Assembly: GCA_030427245.1 (NCBI GenBank)
Contig: JAUHXA010000014.1
Location: 43,785-107,784, forward strand
Direction: 5' to 3'
Source: Bacteroidia bacterium
GTDB lineage: Bacteria > Bacteroidota > Bacteroidia > Chitinophagales > UBA2359
Length of the DNA stretch: 64,000 nt
Part shown: positions 1-9,603 of the stretch, one piece after another
Layout of the letters: each line of letters begins with the position of its first letter
How positions within the stretch are numbered: position 1 is the first letter of the stretch
The notes under the pieces: generated by a model
The model's database searches: none
The model's input: only the letters and a program-made list of their open reading frames with translations
Told to the model about the DNA's origin: nothing
Made by a program: the position numbers and the translations under genes

Positions 1-1
1 T

Positions 2-622
2 ATGAACTCCAATATCCAATTATCCTCCTCACAGTTTATACCGCTTGCAGATTCGGAGTTTGTTCGTTTTGTAGGGATTTATCTAAATACCTTCACTGGA
101 CAAACGAGCACTGCAGTCGCTCATTTTGATTCAAAAGGACAGCAAGTCCCCAATGACGACCCTCGACTTGACGGACTGGAGGCCTCTAAGCCAATCATAG
201 CGGTAGCGCACTGGAAGAGCGAAACATCTGGCAATAAAATAGCCTATAGAGAGCTGATACATTTAGCAGACCAAGAAAGTACGTGGTATGACATCAGTGG
301 AGAGGAAGATGTAAAGCTAAGTAGCAAGCCAGATGATATTGCAGGATTTAGCGTAGAGGACCAAGCAGAACAATTAAGGCCAATTATCATTCAGCAGCCC
401 ACTTCCGATTTATGGGAACTGTCTGTTGGAGATTACTTGTCAGATTGGGAAACCAAAACCTATACAGTAGAAGCTTTTAGTAGTGAGGATAAGTCTGCTA
501 ATCTGTTTGACAATCCGAATTTAACTATCACCGTAAACAATCTGACTGGCAATTACACTATCGTTACTTCTTTGCTTGATTCTGAATATAGGCGAGGATT
601 TTGGCGCATTAGCCTATCCTAA
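2..622 (+). CDS. Putative phage structural protein, uncharacterised
   Basis: A 206-residue protein with no signal peptide or membrane segment. I do not recognise the family. It is the first of three consecutive plus-strand genes (this one, 658-1170 and the tail-fibre-like gene at 1233), so a tail or baseplate role is likely by position only. The start is an ATG at the very edge of the window; a longer N-terminus outside the window cannot be excluded. The beta-rich, Ser/Thr-rich composition fits a phage surface protein but proves nothing. Confidence 0.55.
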   Translation: MNSNIQLSSSQFIPLADSEFVRFVGIYLNTFTGQTSTAVAHFDSKGQQVPNDDPRLDGLEASKPIIAVAHWKSETSGNKIAYRELIHLADQESTWYDISGEEDVKLSSKPDDIAGFSVEDQAEQLRPIIIQQPTSDLWELSVGDYLSDWETKTYTVEAFSSEDKSANLFDNPNLTITVNNLTGNYTIVTSLLDSEYRRGFWRISLS

Positions 623-657
623 CATCCCGCTTATCATGAATTTCAAAGACGCAAATT

Positions 658-1170
658 ATGGCACAAGAACTATATATTAAATACGATAATCTTTCAGGTA
701 AAATTTATGTGGACTTGCCTAATAACTTAGGGCGGTCATTCACATTGGGGACGAGCGCAAGTGTCGTAGAGGACGTAGACGCATGGGTAGACGTGCGATT
801 TATGCTTAGAGAAGGATTTGATTTAGAGGTAATAAATGAAGGGCGTAGAGAAGGTATAGACCTCAACCCCAACCCTGTTTACAATGAGACAGGAAGTTTT
901 TTTGAATTTAGAATTGCCAATGCTAACATATCATTTGGAGGCAAGCGCCTATACATTCAAACACCGTTGGTTTACGAGCAGTCTTTTGAAAAAGACCAAG
1001 TAAGCGTTCAGTTTATCGTACAGCATGACTTGTACCGCTACCCAAAAATAAAGGTCCTGGATGGGAATGGGTCAGGCAGAATGGTAGGCATTATTTATCA
1101 AGACAAACGTAAGGTCAATATGACCATATCGGGGATTGATAATTTTGAAGGAATAGTGATATGCACCTAA
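658..1170 (+). CDS. Putative phage structural protein, uncharacterised
   Basis: A 170-residue protein without transmembrane segments. The sequence is rich in predicted beta-strand and carries no motif I recognise. It lies 35 bp after the preceding gene and directly before the tail-fibre-like gene, so it is probably a virion component, for example a tail or baseplate protein. That role is inferred from position only. A short AT-rich gap of about 60 bp separates it from the fibre gene. Confidence 0.55.
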   Translation: MAQELYIKYDNLSGKIYVDLPNNLGRSFTLGTSASVVEDVDAWVDVRFMLREGFDLEVINEGRREGIDLNPNPVYNETGSFFEFRIANANISFGGKRLYIQTPLVYEQSFEKDQVSVQFIVQHDLYRYPKIKVLDGNGSGRMVGIIYQDKRKVNMTISGIDNFEGIVICT

Positions 1171-1232
1171 TTAATTCGGAAATATATTTTTTTCATTTAT
1201 AGCTTTTTTTATTATTAAAATAATTTTTAACA

Positions 1233-2978
1233 ATGCAAAAATTTCATACGGAAATTGATTTTCAAGGCAATCAATCTAGTAATTTCGGAATCAAGCCTGT
1301 TCCTGCCGCAAGCGGGTTTCCATCAGGTGCAACAGGAGGAGCTTTTCACGTCAAGGACATAGGAAGTGGCGTTGTAGGGTTTTATCTCTACACAGGCAAT
1401 TCTAATGTTGGTGACAATGGTTGGATTGAAGTGACTCAATTGACCGCAGCACAGGTAAAATCATTGTACGAATCAAATGACGAAACAAATGCTTTTACCG
1501 ACACGCTTCTTACGAAGCTCAATGGTATTGAGGCAGGGGCGCAAACCAATCTTACAGCAACAGAAATCAAGACTGCTTTGTTCGCATTGAGCGATACAAA
1601 CAACTTGACTGACACCCTTCTTACGAAGCTGAACAATCTCGATGAAGCAGGAGAGGCTAATGCGGTTGATTCTGTGAATGGTCAGACAGGCGAAGTCGTT
1701 CTTGATGCGGATGATATTGGATTGGGTAATGTTACCAATGATGCTCAAATTCCATTGACTCAAAAAGGCGCAGCAAATGGTGTTGCAAGCTTGGATGGTA
1801 GCGGTACAATCCCTTTGGCACAATTGCCCGATGCTGCTAAACGACAAACAAAGGTAGTGGCAGACATTACTGAGCGTGACGCTTTGGCGGGTTCTGAATT
1901 GTGGGAAGGAAGGATTATCACCGTATTGGATGCAAGCGCAGACAATACAGTGGGCAGTGGAAGTGCTGGTTATATTGTAATGTCGGATGATTCGTTTGAG
2001 AAGATTTATGAGTTTGAGTCTATGGACTTGGACACAAGCGTATTCTTCAACAAATCAACCGAAACGACTGACGACATCACCGAAGGAGATGCAAAGTTTG
2101 TGACGGATGCTCAATTGGTCAAAATCAATGCGATTGTAGAAGCCTTTACTTCTGCTGAAAAAACCAAGTTGGCGGCTATTAGTGGTACAAACACAGGTGA
2201 CGAGGCGGATGCTTCTGACACGGTGAAGGGGATTGTTGAGTTGGCGACTACGGCTGAAACCGAGTTGGTGACAGATTCAGAACGTGCTGTTACTCCTGCT
2301 GCGTTGGTAAACAATACGTGGGGCAAAGTATTTGATTTTGCGGGTGACGGAACCGAAACAAGTTTTGACATTACGCATGGATTTGATGCAGAAACTGTAC
2401 AAATCAATGCAAAAATCAAAAACAACAGTACTGGTGTAATGACGAAGGCATATCCTTCTGAAACTTACCCGAGTTCAACGTTGCTTACCTTGGGTGTCAC
2501 TCCTGCTCCTGCGGTTGGAGAGACTTTGATTGTGAGTGTATCGGGAAAAAATAAGGCTGCTGGAGAAACAATCAATATTCGTTCAGTCGATGACATCGGA
2601 GTTACTCAAGCTAACAATTCTTTTCAACCTGCGGAGGTTATATTTTTAGTTAAAGTGGGTAATAATGAAACCCCTTATGCTGTGAACGGAACAATTGACA
2701 CTTACTCAGTTAGCACTAATGATGCTGGAACTCCGCATATTGTCAGTATTGGAGTTGGAAGAGTTGGGGGCACTGAGGGCTTGCAGGATGGTAATTACGG
2801 GGATGCTTATTATGCCGCAAAACCATATACAGTAAACTGGGGGGATGGGAATACCACCTCTGTTACATCTGGGAACGAAGCTTCACTAATTCATACCTAT
2901 GCAGCACAAGGCACTTATATAATTACAGTGTCTCAAACTGGCGAGGCTGACATTACGGCTAAGGTGACTACTGATTGA
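1233..2978 (+). CDS. Phage tail fibre-like protein with C-terminal PKD-like domain
   Basis: A 581-residue protein built like a phage side fibre. The N-terminal half carries fibre-type repeats: TDTLLTKLNGIEAGAQTNLT near residue 90 and a related copy starting TDTLLTKLNNLDEAG. Further segments of the kind seen in fibres follow, such as DDIGLGNVTNDAQIPLTQKG and FTSAEKTKLAAISGTNTGD. The last 60 or so residues (VNWGDGNTTSVTSG, then HTYAAQGTYIITV) match the PKD fold, with its WGDG and HTY..G.Y.I signatures, and could form the receptor-binding tip. The two LLTKLN copies are also near-identical at DNA level, so recombination between them could vary fibre length. Confidence 0.8.
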   Translation: MQKFHTEIDFQGNQSSNFGIKPVPAASGFPSGATGGAFHVKDIGSGVVGFYLYTGNSNVGDNGWIEVTQLTAAQVKSLYESNDETNAFTDTLLTKLNGIEAGAQTNLTATEIKTALFALSDTNNLTDTLLTKLNNLDEAGEANAVDSVNGQTGEVVLDADDIGLGNVTNDAQIPLTQKGAANGVASLDGSGTIPLAQLPDAAKRQTKVVADITERDALAGSELWEGRIITVLDASADNTVGSGSAGYIVMSDDSFEKIYEFESMDLDTSVFFNKSTETTDDITEGDAKFVTDAQLVKINAIVEAFTSAEKTKLAAISGTNTGDEADASDTVKGIVELATTAETELVTDSERAVTPAALVNNTWGKVFDFAGDGTETSFDITHGFDAETVQINAKIKNNSTGVMTKAYPSETYPSSTLLTLGVTPAPAVGETLIVSVSGKNKAAGETINIRSVDDIGVTQANNSFQPAEVIFLVKVGNNETPYAVNGTIDTYSVSTNDAGTPHIVSIGVGRVGGTEGLQDGNYGDAYYAAKPYTVNWGDGNTTSVTSGNEASLIHTYAAQGTYIITVSQTGEADITAKVTTD

Positions 2979-3011
2979 TACTACTGATTGATATTTCTTT
3001 TAAATATTTTA

Positions 3012-3043
3012 CTGCCAGCAATTAAGTAATTGATTGCTGGCAG
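3012..3043 (+). terminator. Hairpin after tail-fibre gene
   Basis: CTGCCAGCAAT and ATTGCTGGCAG form an 11-bp perfect stem around a 10-base loop, 34 bp after the fibre stop codon. No long T-tract follows, so it may be a weak or bidirectional terminator or a processing signal. Confidence 0.5.
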
Positions 3044-3062
3044 ATTTCAAATAAAATAATAC

Positions 3063-3752
3063 ATGAATTGCATCAAAATTTTATTACTGGCCTTATTGCC
3101 TTTTTTTATTTGTATCAGCTGTCAAGAACAAGAGGGATTATTTGCCGAAACATTTCAACAAAATGCTTCAAGCGGCAAAAGTAATGCAGCAAAACCTTCC
3201 TTGAATCTCGAAGTTAATTTTGATGGGTATGAATCTGGATGGCCTGCCTCAATAACAAACGAACGAAAGTATTGGACTTTGAAATCTACACCGAAAGACG
3301 AAGCAGGGAATTTGATTGACATAAACAATAACCCCGATTCTTTCATCAAAATTTGGGTTTATCATGGAGATGAATCACACTACAACTTCCCTTACGATAA
3401 AATAGCTCCTACCCAATTAACTTTCTTTGGCAAATACCCTTTAGATGGCGTTATCTGGACAGAGGCAGATAATCCTACGACTCCTATTTTGTTAGGGGCA
3501 TTTAAGGATGTTCCAATATCAGAGGCGTTTAATCAAACAGACTTTATGACTCGTTGTGATGCTAAGACAGGCGGAGATATTGACGATGCTGTTATAGGAG
3601 ATGAATTCAGATTTAAAACAAGAAGTAGGGCTTCATTACAAGCATGTTCTACTTGTAGCGAAGGGTCTCCTGTGGTCTATTATGTAGTATTCCAACTAAA
3701 GCACAACGGAAAAACTTCAAAGAAAGAAAAGTTTTGGTTCTCAAATCAATAA
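3063..3752 (+). CDS. Putative lipoprotein
   Basis: A 229-residue protein that starts with MNCIKILLLALLPFFICISC, a short positive end and hydrophobic core ending in a lipobox-like ICISC. It is therefore probably exported and lipid-anchored. The rest is soluble and contains a CSTC pair near residue 195. It sits between the fibre and protease genes, so it may be a lysogenic-conversion (moron) or surface-exclusion protein; that is inference. The family was not recognised. Confidence 0.6.
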   Translation: MNCIKILLLALLPFFICISCQEQEGLFAETFQQNASSGKSNAAKPSLNLEVNFDGYESGWPASITNERKYWTLKSTPKDEAGNLIDINNNPDSFIKIWVYHGDESHYNFPYDKIAPTQLTFFGKYPLDGVIWTEADNPTTPILLGAFKDVPISEAFNQTDFMTRCDAKTGGDIDDAVIGDEFRFKTRSRASLQACSTCSEGSPVVYYVVFQLKHNGKTSKKEKFWFSNQ

Positions 3753-3797
3753 CGTGGTTTTCGCTAAAAAACAAAAGACAATAAAATTTTAAGTTCT

Positions 3798-5795
3798 ATG
3801 AACAGCAACCCCAATAAGCCTCAATACGGCATACTCAAATACGGAGGGCGTGAAGTAGCCGTTCACAAAACCGAATTCATCGCCTACAAAACCTCTGACC
3901 TGCCCATGGGTGCGAGTATGGATACACTCCCGCTCAAAACAGTAGGAGAATATGTTTTGGAGCGCAAGCCTGTATCCAATCTCGAACAAAGCTTGGAGGA
4001 TATCAGGGTAATGAGTTCGGTAGAAGTAGGCACACACACCTTTACGCTTGGGGAAGAAACCGAACCTCGCATACCTAATGGCGAAATCTATGTAGTCGTC
4101 AAGGAGGGCAGCGAAGGTATGTTGGAAGGGGTTATAGATACTTACTTTCTCAAGAAAGTAAAAAATACAGCAAGTGGAGTAGTTGTATCCGTAAGCTCCC
4201 TTTCGCCAAACCCTGTAAAAGTTGCCCTCTCGCTTCAAGACCTCGATTATATCGAGATAGCAGAACCTGATTTCATTGAAGAAGTAAATCCGCACAGCTT
4301 TAATTGGGATGGCAAATACATCTCTCAGCAATGGGCATTTGAAAACAAAGGAGGAGGACAAGGGCTCTTCCCCAATCCTGTTTATTTCAAAAAAGGCGCA
4401 GACTGCAAAGGTTTTGCGGCTCTTAGATGGATTGAAGAAAACAACATTCCTTTGGAGGATGGCGTAGAGGTTGGAGTTATTGATGATGCGATAGCAGAGT
4501 TTGAAGGAATCAATCTTCAAAGCACCTTTTCCTGTCGTACTCAAAAACCAGATGCCAGTCCAAGATTGGGAGTAGATAAGCATGGTACGGCTGTATGCAG
4601 CACCATTGCAGCAAACAACGACATGCTCGGAGTGAGTCCTGATGCCCCTATTCATTTTATTGGGTTTTGGGTGCTGTCGGATGATATTATTGAGCAGCAG
4701 TTCAAGAGAATGGAAAAAGCGCATGTAGTGGCCGTATGCTGCAGTTGGGGAGCATCTTCAAACAACTATGTGTTGAGTACCCGCAAAAAAGAAGCCTTGA
4801 AGTCCTGCACCCTCAATGGGAGGCAAGGCAAGGGAACGCTGATTTGTTTTGCTTCTGGTAATGCTGCCTTGAAACAAATTGCAGGATTTGCAGCCGACAA
4901 ACACACGCTCGCCATTGGCGCATGTACTTCAAAGGATGAATTAAGTCACTACTCCAATACTTCAAATGACAATCCCGAAGGAGAGGGTGAAATATTTTGT
5001 GTTGCCAGTTCTTCCATTGTCCCCAATCTTTCCTGCAATGTGCCTGGATGGTTTGACGAGGCTCAAAAAATCCCCAATGGGTACGATGGCATTGTACTTG
5101 GAGACGGAGAGATAGAGACTCGATTCACGAACGGGTTTGGAGGCACCTCCAATGCTGCCCCAAAGGTAGTAGGAGCGATTCATCTCTGCGCTCGAATCAA
5201 CCCTCAACTGACAGCAGATGAATTGAAGGCTATTATTTCACAAAGCTGTGACTTGATAGGAGGGGCAAAAGAAAAGACTCCCGAATTTGGACATGGAAAA
5301 CTCAATGTTCTCAAAGCCGTAAAGTTGGCTTATGCAACAACTCAAGAAGAAGAAGAAGAAGAAGAAGACAACAACAACAACGAGGATAAAGACAAAGAAG
5401 ACAACATTCCTACGCTAAACGTTCAAGAGCTTATTGCTTATGCACAAGGAGTGGGTCAAATTTCTACATCCAACAAAGAAGAAGGCGCAATACACTTCTG
5501 GAACTCTATGGTGTCAGGTAATTACATTGTGGTGATAACAGACATCAATGGAGAGGCATTCAACAATCCAGATTTTGATGTATACATGAAACGAATAGGA
5601 GATGCAGGAATGAATTTCAGAGAAGTTCAATCTTATAAGGCACTTCCGACTAAAGAAGACTATGACTATGCAGGAACTGGCACAGGAGAACAAGAGGTCT
5701 TAATGCTCAAAGATATCAAAGGCGGCACTTACGCCTTTAGAGTCCATAGCAAAGACCATGATGGCCCTTACAAATTGACCGTAAGAACTTATTAA
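3798..5795 (+). CDS. Subtilisin-like serine protease (S8) with acidic linker and PPC-like C-terminus
   Basis: A 665-residue protein with the catalytic triad of subtilases: Asp in VGVIDDAI (residue 229 or 230), His in KHGTAVCST (H262) and Ser in FGGTSNAAP (S451). The oxyanion Asn is in ASGNAAL (N355). Residues 1-200 form a pro-domain-like N-terminus without an obvious signal peptide. A run of Glu, Asp and Asn around residues 516-536 is a flexible acidic linker. The last 120 residues look like a bacterial pre-peptidase C-terminal (PPC) domain. Lying among virion genes, it could mature structural proteins, process the fibre or act on the host surface. The catalytic call is firm; the biological role is open. 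Confidence 0.85.
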   Translation: MNSNPNKPQYGILKYGGREVAVHKTEFIAYKTSDLPMGASMDTLPLKTVGEYVLERKPVSNLEQSLEDIRVMSSVEVGTHTFTLGEETEPRIPNGEIYVVVKEGSEGMLEGVIDTYFLKKVKNTASGVVVSVSSLSPNPVKVALSLQDLDYIEIAEPDFIEEVNPHSFNWDGKYISQQWAFENKGGGQGLFPNPVYFKKGADCKGFAALRWIEENNIPLEDGVEVGVIDDAIAEFEGINLQSTFSCRTQKPDASPRLGVDKHGTAVCSTIAANNDMLGVSPDAPIHFIGFWVLSDDIIEQQFKRMEKAHVVAVCCSWGASSNNYVLSTRKKEALKSCTLNGRQGKGTLICFASGNAALKQIAGFAADKHTLAIGACTSKDELSHYSNTSNDNPEGEGEIFCVASSSIVPNLSCNVPGWFDEAQKIPNGYDGIVLGDGEIETRFTNGFGGTSNAAPKVVGAIHLCARINPQLTADELKAIISQSCDLIGGAKEKTPEFGHGKLNVLKAVKLAYATTQEEEEEEEDNNNNEDKDKEDNIPTLNVQELIAYAQGVGQISTSNKEEGAIHFWNSMVSGNYIVVITDINGEAFNNPDFDVYMKRIGDAGMNFREVQSYKALPTKEDYDYAGTGTGEQEVLMLKDIKGGTYAFRVHSKDHDGPYKLTVRTY

Positions 5796-5806
5796 AAAAA
5801 ACGAAC

Positions 5807-6199
5807 ATGCACGAATTGCCATTACCCGCAATCAATATGGGGTTCAATATGCTAATCAATCCCATCTGTTTGGTTTTGCACGCATATTACCTTCGCAAAG
5901 GCAAAGAAAGGGTTGTGCGTTCAGAAATACTGAACCCATTTCAGATAAAGGTTTTGGAGAGGGGTCTTTGGATAATTTCGCTTGGAGCTTTTTTTACGTT
6001 GTTTTTGTCAATTGTATTATTTGCCTATAGTACTGTAAACGCATTTGCCATTGGGTCTTATCCCCCGGGCAAAGGTGTTGAGTTGTCTGTTCGATTAATA
6101 AATCTATTTAATAACACTACCAAAACAACCATAATTTTTTTTGTGATAGCTATCATATTTAATTTAGAAGGCCTACCAAGTCTTCTATCGAAAAAATAG
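5807..6199 (+). CDS. Small membrane protein
   Basis: A 130-residue protein with about three hydrophobic segments (residues 12-28, 53-78 and 108-122). It starts 11 bp after the protease and is followed by more small membrane proteins. A holin-like role is possible given the phage context, but no family was recognised. Confidence 0.5.
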   Translation: MHELPLPAINMGFNMLINPICLVLHAYYLRKGKERVVRSEILNPFQIKVLERGLWIISLGAFFTLFLSIVLFAYSTVNAFAIGSYPPGKGVELSVRLINLFNNTTKTTIIFFVIAIIFNLEGLPSLLSKK

Positions 6200-6259
6200 A
6201 AACCACAACTGTAACCAGATTTAGAAAGTACACCCTGATGCTTTATTCACCCTAAAGAT

Positions 6260-6523
6260 TTGAACATGATCATCATATTACAGGCAGGGAGTCAGGCCTT
6301 AGACATGTCTGACAAGGTATTGAATCCTGAGTTTATAACGTGGTTGGTTGAATATTTCGGTGTTGGACTTTCAATGACCGTGTTTGTTATTGTTATTATT
6401 TACAAATTGATAATTGCACTAATTGGCTTGATAAGCAACCCTAATATGATAGCCAATTTGAGTTATATAGCAGGACATATTAAGCGATTCAAAAAAGAAA
6501 AGGACAAAACAAAGGATGGTTAA
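6260..6523 (+). CDS. Small single-pass membrane protein, holin candidate
   Basis: An 87-residue protein with one strong hydrophobic stretch (about residues 30-55, LSMTVFVIVIIYKLIIALIG) and a Lys-rich tail (KRFKKEKDKTKDG). This size and topology fit a holin or spanin-like component, but the lysis enzymes lie 4 kb downstream, so the role is inferred only. Confidence 0.5.
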   Translation: MNMIIILQAGSQALDMSDKVLNPEFITWLVEYFGVGLSMTVFVIVIIYKLIIALIGLISNPNMIANLSYIAGHIKRFKKEKDKTKDG

Positions 6524-6556
6524 GAGGATGTTTTACACAACTAAATCAACGAAAAG

Positions 6557-6835
6557 ATGAATCTCTTGGCTCTTTATCGAAAACATAAATACCTCCTCAT
6601 TAGTGGAGTGTTTATGCTGGTATTTTCATTGGCAAGTCCAGTGGTAAACACGATAGTAAACCACAGGCTTAAAGATGATTGCAAGAAACTAAACAAAGGA
6701 TACTTCGATAACCTATTGACGATTCCTTCTTTGAGAATATCCACCTCTTGCATTGTCCCTAAAGAAAAGAAAGAAGATGAAAAAAGTAAAATCACTGGTA
6801 ATTCTACTTCTGATTTGGTGTACTATTGGAAATAA
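6557..6835 (+). CDS. Small membrane protein
   Basis: A 92-residue protein with an N-terminal membrane anchor (about residues 10-33) and a soluble remainder with two Cys. It overlaps the next gene by 59 bp if that gene starts at 6777. By size and anchoring it could be an inner-membrane spanin-like protein paired with the exported product of the next gene. This is unverified. Confidence 0.45.
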   Translation: MNLLALYRKHKYLLISGVFMLVFSLASPVVNTIVNHRLKDDCKKLNKGYFDNLLTIPSLRISTSCIVPKEKKEDEKSKITGNSTSDLVYYWK

Positions 6836-7397
6836 TTATTCCACAGCCCAAGTTTTGGAGCAGCCATATCAAGAAGATACCGAAGGATACAGCTTAGAGG
6901 ACACCCTCAATTGCAACACAAACAAAGAGGTTGTACCACAGTCTTATTGGAGTAAGTTGAAAAGGAAATGGCTGAATCCACCTTCTTACAAAATAACCTT
7001 TGAAGAGTTTCAGTATGAAAACTATTTCAAGTCCAATCTTGAAAGAACATTTTACTTGGAACTGCGAAAAGATTATTACTACGACATAGACACGCATTAT
7101 TCATACGAAATCTTTTACATCACCAAAGCATCCCTTAGAGCGCACGCACATTTTGGGTTTCATTCAAGAGAAGAGTTAATCAACACGCCTTTTTTTTGTT
7201 TGTTGAGCGAACAAGGGATTCGGTATTTCCAAAAAGTTTTCAATGACTATACCAGAGGCTGTGAAAGTTCTTTGGATGTTTTTGAAACGGATGTGATTGT
7301 TAAGTCAGAAAAACAGCATCACTTCAAAAACATCGAATGGATATTCATGCGATTGGAAGACAATAAGATTTTTTTACAAGGCACATCGTCACTATAA
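6777..7397 (+). CDS. Exported protein, uncharacterised
   Basis: From the ATG at 6777 the product has 206 residues and starts with a typical signal peptide (MKKVKSLVILLLIWCTIG, cleavage likely after STAQ). An in-frame start at 6753 is possible but would add a charged stretch before the signal. It overlaps the end of the preceding small membrane gene in another frame. The overlapping anchored plus exported pair resembles phage Rz/Rz1 arrangements, but the product is much larger than Rz1. No family recognised. Confidence 0.5.
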   Translation: MKKVKSLVILLLIWCTIGNNYSTAQVLEQPYQEDTEGYSLEDTLNCNTNKEVVPQSYWSKLKRKWLNPPSYKITFEEFQYENYFKSNLERTFYLELRKDYYYDIDTHYSYEIFYITKASLRAHAHFGFHSREELINTPFFCLLSEQGIRYFQKVFNDYTRGCESSLDVFETDVIVKSEKQHHFKNIEWIFMRLEDNKIFLQGTSSL

Positions 7398-7423
7398 GCG
7401 ATGTATTTGATACAGTTTTTAAT

Positions 7424-7434
7424 CACACGTATAT
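7424..7434 (+). promoter_or_regulatory. CACACGTATAT leader element upstream of 7451 gene
   Basis: An exact copy of the CACACGTATAT element that precedes many early genes. It is followed by TTATCAGCA directly before the ATG at 7451, again like the early-gene copies. It is the only copy seen in the structural region. Confidence 0.5.
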
Positions 7435-7450
7435 TAAATTATTATCAGCA

Positions 7451-7906
7451 ATGGAAAACATTCAGTTAACAACCGAAACGCCTATTGAAAACAAATATGG
7501 CATCAGCGAGATTTTCAAAGTAATTGATGCTGCAGGAACAGGAGCTGCTGCTTTTGACAATGTACTAAAAGACGACCGTAAAATATCGGGATGGGACGAG
7601 TACACTGCATTGGGGTTTGCCATGCTTCCGTTGAGCAGAATAGACTGGGCATTGTTTGCTATGCAAGCAGGCAAAGACTTTACTGCCGAAGAAAAGAAAG
7701 AAGCATTTGCCTACTTCAAGGAAGTGTACAGTATGCCCAACTTCAAGAGCTTTGAAGAGATGTTTGAAGAAGCGGTGGCGTTGGGTTTTGAAGCAGAGGC
7801 TTTTTTCCAAAACTCCAGAAAGCGAATGATCAAAATTTCTGCCTTCTTTAAAAAAGAAGATGCAGAGGAAGGCGAAGAAACTCCACAGGAAACTCCACAT
7901 CTATAA
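7451..7906 (+). CDS. Putative phage head/tail-associated protein
   Basis: A 151-residue soluble acidic protein lying 23 bp before the portal-like gene. The sequence is helical and ends in an EEGEETPQE tail. It carries no motif I recognise. Position suggests a virion or assembly role. Its start is fixed by the CACACGTATAT leader that ends 16 bp upstream. Confidence 0.5.
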   Translation: MENIQLTTETPIENKYGISEIFKVIDAAGTGAAAFDNVLKDDRKISGWDEYTALGFAMLPLSRIDWALFAMQAGKDFTAEEKKEAFAYFKEVYSMPNFKSFEEMFEEAVALGFEAEAFFQNSRKRMIKISAFFKKEDAEEGEETPQETPHL

Positions 7907-7929
7907 CCTCTATATTCTCATAATCCGTT

Positions 7930-9603
7930 ATGGCTAAAGCCAAAGAAAATATAGAGCTAAAATCTGAGCAGATACGGTCTGCCTTTGACAATGCAAGCAC
8001 ACTGTCAGAGGCGGACTTTGCCAGTTTGATACAGGCAGGAGGAGGCGTGCAGATGGATATGACCTATCATGCGGCAAAAGACCTGCTGGGAGGCGTAACC
8101 GAACTACAAGCCATTGAGTCTTCTTCTGTACAGAGATACGGCAAGACTGGAGTTATCAAGGCGGGCCGAGACAACAACCTGTACCAACACATTGCAGAAC
8201 TCAAAAGCAAGTGTGGTCTATTGAGTCGCATACAGGCCTTTCTTATTTCTACTTTTTACACCGAACTCGGATTTAAGGTCGGAGGGGAAGATGTGAGCCA
8301 GAAAGACGATGATGGAGATTATTCGGATGCTCATAGAGCCTTAAAAGAAAGATTGGAAAATGTAGGAGTGACGGATTCGTTCAGAGAGGAATTTGGCATT
8401 GATGTTTTTCTAAACGGATTTGCTTCTCCCGAAATAGCTTACTCCAATCAAGGAGGCGACAAGACTCCCAATCACGTCAAAATCACCAAGAGCAGAAAAG
8501 TCAGACTGTGTAAGCTCCGTCCTATGACTTCTCGTCAAGGCTCTGCTATGTATCCACAAGAAGTGCTGGTGTCTTCTAACAATTGGAAGGATGTCAGAAA
8601 AACAATGGTATTCCCCATCGTTGGCAGTACCAAACATGGATTTGGATACAGATGGAGAGAAATGGGAGCAGACAATAAGTGGGTTTTCTCTGTCGAAAAC
8701 TATATCAAGAAAAAGAAAGAAGATGGCAAAATAAAAGTAGGATACACCAACAGTGTAGACTTCAATGAGGCGTACAATCAAAATGGGGAGCTTGGGCTTG
8801 TGGGATATTATCTCGCTATCATTCCAGACTCCATATTAGAGTTTGTGCCTTATCCTTATTGGGGAGCCTCCACAACTTACGACATTCTTTGGAGCTACGC
8901 ACAAATGGCCGCCATCAAAGCAGGATACATGAAACGCAGTCTTTTTAAGGCGCACATCATTGTTTTGAACCGCAAACGATTAGACGACCCTAAGAAAGAA
9001 CAAGCTCTCAAGGTAGCCGAAAGACAGAAAATAGAAAATGAGAGTGGGGCAGCCAATGCAGGAGGCGCTATCCTGATGTGGGAACACAGCACAAAAGACG
9101 ACCCAACCTATCTCACTATCTACGAAATGCCCCAAATCAGCAACCATCAGTTCTTAAAATATTTGGACGATGGGTATGACCGTCAAGGAGCATTTGAATT
9201 GGGGGTAGACCCCGAACTCCTCAATCTATTTGAAAAATCATCTGGATTCTCCAACAAAGCTCAAACCTTGCTGCTTAAGTATGTGACCATGATGGGGGAT
9301 GTAGGAAAAAAATTACGCAGTCCTTTCTTGGCTTTTATCAATTTCTTGGTCAAGCAAATGGGAATGGAAGACGTGGAGGTGTATTTCCAAAAGCCTGAAC
9401 TGCTCCAGTTTTTGGAAGACCAGGCAGAGAAGGAAAACAAGACCCCTAAAAACGCTCAGGAAGTCACCGATAGAACTACCGATGACTTACAAGCCAAGAT
9501 TCAGACGGCCATTAATGATGCCATGACAAGCATTGGATTCCAAATAGAAAGCGAACTAAGCAAGCAATTTGCCAATCATTTTAGTAGTAAATCCAAATCA
9601 TAA
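7930..9603 (+). CDS. Phage portal-like protein
   Basis: A 557-residue soluble protein with the size and helix-rich C-terminus of phage portals of the Mu gp29 (DUF935) style. An N-terminal segment is followed by a long mixed domain rich in Trp and Tyr (YPYWGASTTYDILWSYAQM), then a segment resembling the portal crown region (GFSNKAQTLLLKYVTMMGDV) and a coiled tail. The next gene begins in its stop codon (TAATG), indicating coupled translation with a candidate adaptor. Portal is the best fit by order and shape; profile comparison would be needed to exclude another large capsid protein. Confidence 0.55.
   Translation: MAKAKENIELKSEQIRSAFDNASTLSEADFASLIQAGGGVQMDMTYHAAKDLLGGVTELQAIESSSVQRYGKTGVIKAGRDNNLYQHIAELKSKCGLLSRIQAFLISTFYTELGFKVGGEDVSQKDDDGDYSDAHRALKERLENVGVTDSFREEFGIDVFLNGFASPEIAYSNQGGDKTPNHVKITKSRKVRLCKLRPMTSRQGSAMYPQEVLVSSNNWKDVRKTMVFPIVGSTKHGFGYRWREMGADNKWVFSVENYIKKKKEDGKIKVGYTNSVDFNEAYNQNGELGLVGYYLAIIPDSILEFVPYPYWGASTTYDILWSYAQMAAIKAGYMKRSLFKAHIIVLNRKRLDDPKKEQALKVAERQKIENESGAANAGGAILMWEHSTKDDPTYLTIYEMPQISNHQFLKYLDDGYDRQGAFELGVDPELLNLFEKSSGFSNKAQTLLLKYVTMMGDVGKKLRSPFLAFINFLVKQMGMEDVEVYFQKPELLQFLEDQAEKENKTPKNAQEVTDRTTDDLQAKIQTAINDAMTSIGFQIESELSKQFANHFSSKSKS

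Noticed and set aside
3789..4724. Long minus-strand open frame opposite the subtilase gene
   Set aside because: It lies fully antisense to a protease with intact catalytic motifs and shows no protein-like motif.
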